Assembly: GCA_018820005.1 (NCBI GenBank)
Contig: JAHJOS010000713.1
Coordinates: 1 to 5,337, forward strand
Length of the DNA: 5,337 nt
Direction of reading: 5' to 3'
DNA from: Alphaproteobacteria bacterium
GTDB lineage: Bacteria; Pseudomonadota; Alphaproteobacteria; Rhizobiales; Devosiaceae
A program made the translations under genes and the position numbers. The notes below the pieces were generated by a model. That model saw only the letters and a program-made list of their open reading frames with translations, did no database searches and had not been told where the DNA came from. Below are positions 1-4,411 of this stretch, in pieces. Every line of letters starts with the position of its first letter. Position 1 is the first letter of the stretch.

Positions 1-1288
1 CGACGATATCGGCCGGCACGCCCTCAGGTTCTTCAGTGATGATGATCGCCAACAGGTCCTTAGCACCCTTGGACGAAATCACCCCGGCAGCGACCAGATC
101 GACGATACCAGCAATCTGGGCCGGCTTGAGATGGGTTTCCCAGATGGCCAGGCCCTGGCTGTTGGCAAAGGCCGCCACATCGGCGTTCAGCATATTGGCC
201 ACGGCCTTGCCGTCGCGCGTGCTGCCGCCGTGATTGACCACCGACTCGAAATAATCGGCGGTCTCGCGGTCGAGCGTCAGCACCATGGCGTCATAGGAGG
301 TGACGCCAAAATCACGCATGAAGCGCGCGGTCTTTTCGTCGGGCAGCTCGGGCAGCTTTGCCGCGAGTGCGGCAACGAAGGCATCGTCGAACTCGAGCGG
401 CAGCAGGTCCGGATCGGGGAAATAGCGATAGTCCTGCGCATCTTCCTTGGATCGCATCGACCGCGTCTCGCCCAGCTTGGGGTCATAGAGCCGGGTTTCC
501 TGCTCGATCACGCCGCCGTCCTCGAGAATATCGATCTGGCGGCGCGCCTCGAACTCAATAGCCTGGCCGGCAAAGCGGATGGAATTGACGTTCTTGATCT
601 CGCAGCGCGTGCCGAACTCGCCGCCTGGACGACGCACCGAGACGTTGACGTCGGCGCGCATGGAGCCCTGCTCCATATTGCCGTCGCAGGTGCCCAGATA
701 GCGCAGGATCGAGCGCAGCTTGGCCAGATAGGCCTTGGCCTCTTCAGACGAGCGGATGTCGGGCTTGGAGGCGATCTCCATCAGCGCCACTCCAGCGCGG
801 TTGAGATCGACAAAGCTCATATTGGGGTGCTGATCGTGCAGCAGCTTGCCCGCATCGGTTTCCAGATGCAGCCGTTCGATGCCGATCTCGACATCGTCGC
901 CGTCAACCTCGAGCGCCACAACGCCCTCACCGACGATGGGGTCCTTGTACTGGGAGATCTGGTAGCCCGGCGGCTGGTCGGGATAGAAATAATTCTTGCG
1001 ATCGAACACGCTGCGCTTGTTGATCTGGGCCTTCAGGCCCAGGCCCGTGCGCACGGCCTGTCGCACGCATTCCGCGTTGATGACGGGCAGCATGCCGGGC
1101 ATGCCGGCATCAACGAAGGACACATTGGAATTGGGCGCATTGCCGAACAGCGTCGAGGCCCCCGAGAACAGCTTGCTCTCGGAGGTGACCTGCGCATGCA
1201 CTTCCATGCCGACGATCACTTCCCAGTCACCGGTCGAACCGGCGATGAAGCTCTTGGGGTTGGGCGTGCGCGTATCGATAAGGGTCAA
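1..1288 (-). CDS. gatB: Aspartyl/glutamyl-tRNA(Asn/Gln) amidotransferase subunit B, C-terminus cut by window edge
   Basis: GatB is the subunit of cytosolic GatCAB that binds the misacylated tRNA and activates it with ATP; ammonia from GatA then converts Glu-tRNA(Gln) or Asp-tRNA(Asn) to the amide. I translated 429 residues from the minus strand. They show the family N-terminus VIVGMEVHAQ (residues 24-33, with Glu29 and His31 of the kinase site), YFYPDQPPGYQISQ (100-113), LHLETDAGK (140-148, acidic Glu143), VDLNRAGVALMEI (160-172, Glu171) and YRYFPDPDL (287-295). After that comes the start of the helical/YqeY-like tail. Family members are about 475-500 residues, so roughly the last 50-70 are outside. 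The start is TTG at 1288: an in-frame TAG lies at 1303-1301, no other initiation codon lies between, and the next in-frame candidates fall at or inside the conserved first strand. It lies 86 nt downstream of the GNAT gene on the same strand, with no clear terminator between. Identity is very secure and the start fairly secure. Confidence 0.97.
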   Translation of the reverse strand, partial: MTLIDTRTPNPKSFIAGSTGDWEVIVGMEVHAQVTSESKLFSGASTLFGNAPNSNVSFVDAGMPGMLPVINAECVRQAVRTGLGLKAQINKRSVFDRKNYFYPDQPPGYQISQYKDPIVGEGVVALEVDGDDVEIGIERLHLETDAGKLLHDQHPNMSFVDLNRAGVALMEIASKPDIRSSEEAKAYLAKLRSILRYLGTCDGNMEQGSMRADVNVSVRRPGGEFGTRCEIKNVNSIRFAGQAIEFEARRQIDILEDGGVIEQETRLYDPKLGETRSMRSKEDAQDYRYFPDPDLLPLEFDDAFVAALAAKLPELPDEKTARFMRDFGVTSYDAMVLTLDRETADYFESVVNHGGSTRDGKAVANMLNADVAAFANSQGLAIWETHLKPAQIAGIVDLVAAGVISSKGAKDLLAIIITEEPEGVPADIV

Positions 1289-1295
1289 TTGAGCA

Positions 1296-1299
1296 TCCT
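1296..1299 (-). promoter_or_regulatory. Ribosome binding site of gatB (supports TTG start)
   Basis: AGGA on the minus strand ends 7 nt before the TTG at 1288, a normal Shine-Dalgarno distance. Together with the in-frame TAG at 1303-1301 it decides the start codon. Confidence 0.6.
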
Positions 1300-1374
1300 G
1301 CTAGGCAAGGCGAAATGGTGCCAAACGAATAGAGCGAAGGGCTTGGCGATGCAATGGTTTGCGCGGCCTCGGGC

Positions 1375-1884
1375 TCAATCCTCGCCGATATCGCCGGTAA
1401 AGGGCAGCAGGCGCTTTTCCAGATGCACGCTCATGAAGGGTTCATGGCTGGCCTGCCCGTCCTGGCGCAGCGCCAGGATGTGGTAGCCCTGGTTTTCGTA
1501 GAACCGGACCGCCGGGACATTGTCTGCCGGGGTTTCCAGAAACACCCGGCTGGCGCCCTCAAGCTCGAGCATTGATTCCATGCGGCGCAGCAGCATCGAG
1601 CCCAGCCCCTGCCCCTGCACCTCTGGCGCCACGAAAAGGTAAGGAATATAGGCCCGGCGTGCCGAGCGTGAGCACCAGCCGACCACTACGCCAGCGACCT
1701 GGGCGACGATGATGCGATTGAGCGTCTCGACCACCACCTGGGCGAGGCGCGCCTTTTCGTACTGCTGCATCCCCGGCCTGGGTGTCAGCAGCGGAAAAAT
1801 CCCGCTTTCCCAGGCGCGATAGGCGATATCGGACAGGCGACCCACGTCGCCGGTTTCTGCTCTGCGAATGGTGACAGCAGGCAA
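1375..1884 (-). CDS. GNAT-family N-acetyltransferase
   Basis: A 169-residue single-domain GNAT protein, predicted soluble, which would transfer an acetyl group from acetyl-CoA to an unknown amine. The N-terminus VTIRRAETGDVGRLSDI (4-20) is the usual first strand and helix of the fold. Motif A is YLFVAPEVQGQGLGSMLL (82-99), with the acetyl-CoA pyrophosphate-binding loop Q90-G-Q-G-L-G95. Motif B follows as FLETPADNVPAVRFYENQGY (115-134), with the typical N-x-x-A-x-x-F-Y-E sequence. The start is TTG at 1884; a GGAGG 5 nt upstream and the position of the fold's first strand support it. The gene begins 13 nt after the chorismate mutase stop, so the two are probably cotranscribed. The substrate cannot be told from the sequence: small molecule, protein N-terminus or antibiotic are all possible. 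E. coli YjhQ, partner of YjhX, is also a GNAT, but I cannot show that this protein belongs to that subgroup. Confidence 0.9.
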   Translation of the reverse strand: MPAVTIRRAETGDVGRLSDIAYRAWESGIFPLLTPRPGMQQYEKARLAQVVVETLNRIIVAQVAGVVVGWCSRSARRAYIPYLFVAPEVQGQGLGSMLLRRMESMLELEGASRVFLETPADNVPAVRFYENQGYHILALRQDGQASHEPFMSVHLEKRLLPFTGDIGED

Positions 1885-1889
1885 GACGA

Positions 1890-1894
1890 CCTCC
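1890..1894 (-). promoter_or_regulatory. Ribosome binding site of the GNAT gene (supports TTG start)
   Basis: A strong GGAGG on the minus strand lies 5 nt before the TTG at 1884 and just after the chorismate mutase stop codon (TAG at 1900-1898). It supports the TTG start and separate translation of the GNAT within a shared transcript. Confidence 0.7.
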
Positions 1895-1897
1895 GCA

Positions 1898-2209
1898 CTA
1901 GCTGCGACGACGCGCAGCGATGATGCCCTTCTCGTAATTGATGTTCCAGTCGATCAGGGTACGCCACACAAGTTCGGCCTGATCCTCGTCAAGATCAAGA
2001 CCCAAACTGCGCTCCCGCACGCGGGCAATCACGGCCTCAATACGGGCTGGGTCGCGGGCTTCATGCGGATCGGTCTTGATCTCGGCCATGCGGGTGACAT
2101 AGCGGTGCCGCTCGGCAAACAGGTTCAGCAAGGCCTGGTCGACGCGATCGATCTCGGCGCGAACATCGTCCTTGGAGTGGCAATCGGCAGGCAGTTTTAC
2201 AGCGGTCAC
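1898..2209 (-). CDS. Chorismate mutase, AroQ fold, PchB-like
   Basis: A 103-residue all-helical AroQ-class protein, predicted cytosolic, expected to rearrange chorismate to prephenate on the way to phenylalanine and tyrosine. The N-terminus PADC...DDVRAEIDRVDQALLNLFAERHRYV (7-38) matches the PchB-like subgroup, with active-site candidates Arg17, Arg34 and Lys45 (MAEIK), then Arg56 and the third helix LVWRTLIDWNINYEKGI (80-96). By my alignment from memory, the position of Gln90 in PchB (Gln88 in E. coli chorismate mutase) is Glu93 here. It is a stand-alone domain, with no prephenate dehydratase or dehydrogenase fused. The start is GTG at 2209; an in-frame TGA five codons upstream limits extension, and the ribosome site (GGAA, 6 nt away) is modest. 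The upstream region carries a long nested inverted repeat. Isochorismate pyruvate lyase activity, as in PchB, is the alternative, but no salicylate or siderophore gene is nearby, so chorismate mutase is preferred. Confidence 0.88.
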   Translation of the reverse strand: MTAVKLPADCHSKDDVRAEIDRVDQALLNLFAERHRYVTRMAEIKTDPHEARDPARIEAVIARVRERSLGLDLDEDQAELVWRTLIDWNINYEKGIIAARRRS

Positions 2210-2239
2210 GGCGCGTTCCAGTCAAATCATGCTGTTGCA

Positions 2240-2288
2240 GGTTTGCACCGGCTGGGCAGCGATTTCAACCGCCCGTCTTGTGCAAACC
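2240..2288 (-). promoter_or_regulatory. Nested inverted repeat in the presumed chorismate mutase leader
   Basis: A perfect 9-bp inverted repeat, GGTTTGCAC (2240-2248) with GTGCAAACC (2280-2288), encloses a second 4-bp stem, GGGC (2254-2257) with GCCC (2271-2274), separated by a symmetric 5x5 internal loop. It ends 30 nt before the GTG start of the chorismate mutase gene. It could be a folded 5' leader of that transcript or a two-arm operator for a repressor. No U-run follows the stem, so it is not a simple intrinsic terminator. Function is not established. Confidence 0.4.
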
Positions 2289-2342
2289 CCAGCAAGGGCG
2301 CTATCCAAACACCCATGTCTAATCAGTCTGAGACCCACTGAC

Positions 2343-2365
2343 GCCCCGTCCACATGCGACGGGGC
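2343..2365. repeat. 8-bp inverted repeat (hairpin) in the divergent gap
   Basis: GCCCCGTC (2343-2350) and GACGGGGC (2358-2365) form a perfect GC-rich stem with a 7-nt loop. It lies between the divergently oriented chorismate mutase and yjhX genes. Neither flank has a T-run, so a classic terminator is not supported on either strand. Confidence 0.45.
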
Positions 2366-2369
2366 ATGA

Positions 2370-2429
2370 ATGAACCAGCCGCCGCTGAGCGCGATGCCAG
2401 TGGTCGGCTCTGTTTGTTCGCGGGTTCAT
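2370..2429. repeat. Interrupted inverted repeat upstream of yjhX
   Basis: ATGAACC (2370-2376) pairs with GGTTCAT (2423-2429). Directly inside it AGCCG (2377-2381) pairs with CGGCT (2405-2409), giving a two-segment stem with a large bulge on the 3' side. It sits about 55 nt before the yjhX start. It might be a structured leader or operator, or chance in GC-rich DNA. The gap as a whole (2210-2483) holds no gene I can support. Confidence 0.25.
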
Positions 2430-2483
2430 GGTGACGGGTGCTTTCCCCGGCCAGGATCCGCCAGCTCAGGCACATAGATTACC

Positions 2484-2741
2484 ATGGATATTTCCAGAAG
2501 CGAGCAGCGGGTGCTGCATGCACTGGCTCAAGGCGGCACCATTGCGGTCCTTCGCGACGCGGAAGGCCGCATAATCGGCTACGAACTCATCAACCGCGAG
2601 GGCTGGCGAATGCCGGCGCCGGATCAACTGCTGTTTCGCAAGCTCAAGGCCAAAAAGGCCATCAAATCGAGTGGTGGCCGGCCCTATCGGATTACCCGTC
2701 GAGGGTTGGAACTGGTGCGCAGTCAGGTCGATAATCGGTAG
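2484..2741 (+). CDS. yjhX: YjhX/TopAI family protein (predicted topoisomerase I inhibitor)
   Basis: An 85-residue basic protein, the same length as E. coli YjhX and close to it along its whole length: SRSEQRVLHALAQGG (4-18), RDAEGRI (24-30), NREGW (37-41), FRKLKAKKAIKS (51-62), PYRITRRGLELVR (67-79) and the identical C-terminal DNR. The pattern suggests a small winged-helix-like fold. E. coli YjhX has been reported to bind and inhibit DNA topoisomerase I (TopAI), with the adjacent acetyltransferase YjhQ acting as antitoxin. Here no yjhQ is adjacent in the same direction; a GNAT gene lies about 600 bp away on the other strand, beyond the chorismate mutase. The start is ATG at 2484. Its ribosome site is poor (AGG about 13 nt upstream), which could mean low expression. 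The family call is secure; toxin activity in this organism is inference. Confidence 0.92.
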   Translation: MDISRSEQRVLHALAQGGTIAVLRDAEGRIIGYELINREGWRMPAPDQLLFRKLKAKKAIKSSGGRPYRITRRGLELVRSQVDNR

Positions 2742-2757
2742 CCGATAGGCTACGGAT
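2734..2757 (+). terminator. Possible weak terminator hairpin over the yjhX stop codon
   Basis: ATCGGTAGCC (2734-2743) and GGCTACGGAT (2748-2757) pair in 9 of 10 positions around a GATA loop; the yjhX stop TAG (2739-2741) lies in the left arm. Only a weak T-rich stretch (CGTTTG, from about 2765) follows, so termination would be inefficient. It may instead protect the mRNA 3' end. Confidence 0.3.
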
Positions 2758-2848
2758 ATCACATCGTTTGCCCTCCAACCCAGCCGACATTCGGCGAAAA
2801 CGGCACCCAGCCGTGGGGTACTTCTCGTTCAGTGGGGCCGGACCATCT

Positions 2849-2884
2849 CAGGATGGATTCCGGCCCGCGCCGGAATCCATCCTG
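2849..2884. repeat. Perfect 16-bp inverted repeat, REP-like palindrome
   Basis: The left arm 2849-2864 (CAGGATGGATTCCGGC) and the right arm 2869-2884 are perfectly complementary around the loop CCGC; the pairing continues outward through one wobble. No T-run follows on either strand, so it does not look like an intrinsic terminator. It lies between yjhX and the DUF998 gene. Arms with a GGATTCCGG core resemble dispersed intergenic palindromes of alphaproteobacteria, which is why I call it REP-like. Only one copy is in this window. The 7-mer GTGGGGC stands on both sides (2832-2838 and 2886-2892). Confidence 0.6.
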
Positions 2885-2935
2885 GGTGGGGCGTGATTTG
2901 ACTTTGGGTCGCGCGCACCACCCACTGCCGTCACC

Positions 2936-2942
2936 GGAGGAG
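2936..2942 (+). promoter_or_regulatory. Ribosome binding site of the DUF998 gene
   Basis: GGAGGAG; the GGAGG core lies 5 nt before the ATG at 2946. It fixes the start there rather than at an in-frame GTG at 2832, which would translate through the palindrome. Confidence 0.75.
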
Positions 2943-2945
2943 CCT

Positions 2946-3575
2946 ATGAACAACCAGATTCGCCTTGGCGCCATTTGTTGGTTGCTCACCATCGAGTTCT
3001 TTATCGCGCAGGCGATCGCCCAGACCGCTTTTCCGGGCTATTCGCTGACCGAGATGGATATCAGCCTGCTGGGACTGACGGGTTGCACTACGGACGCTCA
3101 GGCAGCGTGCTCTCCGCTCCATCTGGTGTTCAACGCCGGCATGGTGCTCAACGGGGCGCTGGTCGTCCTCGGCGTCTGGTTCACCCGTGAGCTCTGGCCC
3201 GCCTCGCGCCTGAAGCTGGCGGCGCTATGGCTGCTCGCCGTCGGTGGCGGCGATGGCAGCATGCTGGTGGGGCTTTTTCCGCTCGACGTCTATCTGCCGT
3301 TTCACATCGTCGGCGCGACGCTGGCGCTGTTCGCGGCCGGCTTTGGCATGCTGGCGATGTCGGCGGTGGTGTGGGAAAGATATCGGGCCTTCGCGCTCTA
3401 TACGCTGGCGACCGGCGCCATCACCATCGCCGCCTTCGTGCTCTATGTGCTGGAAATCTATCTGGGGCTGGGGCGCGGTGTCATGGAACGTATTGCCGCC
3501 TGGCCACATACGGTCTGGTATATCGTGACGAGCACGATGATCCTGCGCAGGCATTTTGCCGGTACGGCGCAATAG
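2946..3575 (+). CDS. DUF998 family integral membrane protein, six predicted helices
   Basis: A 209-residue hydrophobic protein predicted to sit in the inner membrane; its biochemical role is unknown. Likely membrane segments are residues 8-26, 58-80, 88-110, 117-142, 148-172 and 186-201. DUF998 features are YSLTEMDISLLG (32-43) after the first helix, SPLHLVFNAGMVLNGALV (56-73) at the second, GLFPLD...PFHIVGA (109-124) into the fourth, and ERIAAWPHTVWYIVTS (181-196) at the last. The loop between helices 1 and 2 carries Cys47 and Cys55, which could form a periplasmic disulfide. The start is ATG at 2946, behind a strong GGAGG. A TTGACT at 2898-2903 could be a -35 element, but no convincing -10 follows. 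It lies 204 bp after yjhX in the same direction, so a shared transcript is possible but unproven, and it converges with the 105-residue gene to its right. Confidence 0.85.
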   Translation: MNNQIRLGAICWLLTIEFFIAQAIAQTAFPGYSLTEMDISLLGLTGCTTDAQAACSPLHLVFNAGMVLNGALVVLGVWFTRELWPASRLKLAALWLLAVGGGDGSMLVGLFPLDVYLPFHIVGATLALFAAGFGMLAMSAVVWERYRAFALYTLATGAITIAAFVLYVLEIYLGLGRGVMERIAAWPHTVWYIVTSTMILRRHFAGTAQ

Positions 3576-3579
3576 CGAT

Positions 3580-3607
3580 AAGGCCGGACGCTCCGCCCTG
3601 GCCGCTT
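3580..3607. terminator. Weak hairpin between convergent genes
   Basis: AAG plus GCCGG (3580-3587) can pair with CTGGC (3598-3602) and CTT (3605-3607) with a 2-nt bulge. It fills the 33-bp gap between the convergent stops at 3575 and 3609. The stem is imperfect and the T-run short (CTTCTT on the plus strand), so a shared bidirectional terminator is only a weak suggestion based mainly on position. Confidence 0.2.
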
Positions 3608-3608
3608 C

Positions 3609-3926
3609 TTAGTGCCTGGTAACCTCGCTGAGGGCAGCCGAGATATGTTCCCACTCGCTGGCCACGCTGGCGGTGGCGCGGCGCTTGCCGGCCCGACGAT
3701 ACCAGTAATCGGCATTGCCCATGTCGGCTTCGATCCAGTGCATCAGGGCATGGACCCAGTCAAAGGCCTGCACGCCCTCCATGGACTGGACGATATTGTG
3801 CGCCTGTTCCCACTCCGGCCCGACCCGCAGGCTGCCCTTTTTGAGCCACCACAGCGCCTGCAGCGGCTTGCTCATGTCCTTGGGCGGCTCGGACCAGTCC
3901 AGCGTGGTGAAGATATCAGTGGCCAT
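3609..3926 (-). CDS. Small conserved-looking protein of unknown function (105 aa)
   Basis: I do not recognise a named family. The protein is soluble, with no signal peptide or membrane segment, and rich in aromatic residues: Trp at 11, 26, 27, 39, 57, 64, 75 and 92. The core FDWVHALMHWIEADMGNADYWYRRAG (55-80), with His59, His63, Glu66, Asp68, Asn71 and the YWYRR run, reads like a conserved helical motif. An earlier part LWWLKKGSLRVGPEWEQAHNIVQ (25-47) has the same character. I have a weak memory of similar short hypothetical proteins in other alphaproteobacteria. The chosen start is ATG at 3926, behind AGAG 8 nt upstream. A 25-residue extension to a TTG at 4001 is open but looks unlike the rest and has no ribosome site. 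It lies 110 bp downstream of the 123-residue gene, perhaps in the same transcript from gatA. Confidence 0.75.
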   Translation of the reverse strand: MATDIFTTLDWSEPPKDMSKPLQALWWLKKGSLRVGPEWEQAHNIVQSMEGVQAFDWVHALMHWIEADMGNADYWYRRAGKRRATASVASEWEHISAALSEVTRH

Positions 3927-4036
3927 GGATTTTTCTCTTGTCGGCCCGGACGCCATTTGCGGGGACGTCACTACCAATTTCAGTTTGCGCATCTGCGCCA
4001 AATAAGGCGGAACGGCCGAAGGATCAAGTACCAGGG

Positions 4037-4408
4037 CTATTCGTCACCCAGAAGGTCAGGTTCGAGCTCAGCATAGAGCGGACCCAATTGCGCCAACAGG
4101 GCATGCGCCTGGGCGCGAGACTTGGCCCAGGCTTTGTCTGACAATGGCGGTGCATCGGCAGGCACACGCGCCACCTCTGCAGCAAAAGCATTGAGCGCGG
4201 CGACATCCTCGTAAGACAGATCGCCCTCGGACGCTTCAATCAATGGCCGGGTGCTCTGGCAGATCTCCCAGCGGTATTCGGCCGGGAGATTGACGCCTTT
4301 GGTCTTGGGTTCCACGACGAGCCCTGCAATGCAGCGCAGATGCTCCATGTAGACGCCAAGGTCCGACGCAAACCCTCCAGCACCGTCAGTCGGGGACCAA
4401 CCAGCCAC
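4037..4408 (-). CDS. Protein of unknown function directly downstream of gatA (123 aa)
   Basis: I do not recognise this protein. It is acidic, with no signal peptide or membrane segment. The C-terminal half (about 63-123) looks helical and Ala/Leu/Glu-rich, ending LGPLYAELEPDLLGDE (108-123). The N-terminal half holds LPAEYRWEICQSTRPLIEA (41-59). Its GTG start at 4408 is 3 nt after the gatA stop (TAA, 4414-4412), an arrangement typical of translational coupling in one operon. No good ribosome site precedes that GTG. An internal ATG at 4348 would give a 103-residue form and is the main alternative. A GatCAB-related role is possible from position only; the sequence itself does not suggest one. 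Confidence 0.7.
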   Translation of the reverse strand: MAGWSPTDGAGGFASDLGVYMEHLRCIAGLVVEPKTKGVNLPAEYRWEICQSTRPLIEASEGDLSYEDVAALNAFAAEVARVPADAPPLSDKAWAKSRAQAHALLAQLGPLYAELEPDLLGDE

Positions 4409-4411
4409 CTG

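Noticed and set aside
131..1486. Long plus-strand open frame of 451 codons
   Set aside because: It is antisense to gatB, whose conserved motifs run throughout. The long frame is a by-product of GC-rich codon usage, and its translation has no recognisable domain.
2227..2316. 29-residue minus-strand open frame just before the chorismate mutase, a possible leader peptide
   Set aside because: It has a single Trp and a single Phe, no run of aromatic codons, no ribosome site, and no terminator/antiterminator pair of the attenuator type.
1868..2341. Plus-strand open frame opposite the chorismate mutase
   Set aside because: It is a shadow of a gene with clear AroQ motifs; it runs on into the non-coding gap and has no family features.
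2321..2430. 36-residue Arg-rich minus-strand open frame in the divergent gap
   Set aside because: It has no ribosome site and no recognisable motif, and it passes through the inverted repeats, so it is most likely chance.
1375..2741. A YjhX-YjhQ toxin-antitoxin operon formed by yjhX and the GNAT
   Set aside because: The genes are on opposite strands, about 600 bp apart, with a chorismate mutase between them; the GNAT is instead closely coupled to that gene.
2898..2903. TTGACT as a -35 box for the DUF998 gene
   Set aside because: At a spacing of 16-18 nt the sequence is GC-rich, with no acceptable -10 element, so it was not listed as a promoter.
2832..2945. 38-codon upstream extension of the DUF998 protein to a GTG
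   Set aside because: It would translate the REP-like palindrome into a proline/arginine-rich tail, while a strong GGAGG sits correctly before the ATG at 2946.
3927..4001. N-terminal extension of the 105-residue protein to TTG 4001 or ATG 3992
   Set aside because: No ribosome site precedes either codon, and the added residues differ in character from the rest; ATG 3926 has AGAG 8 nt upstream.
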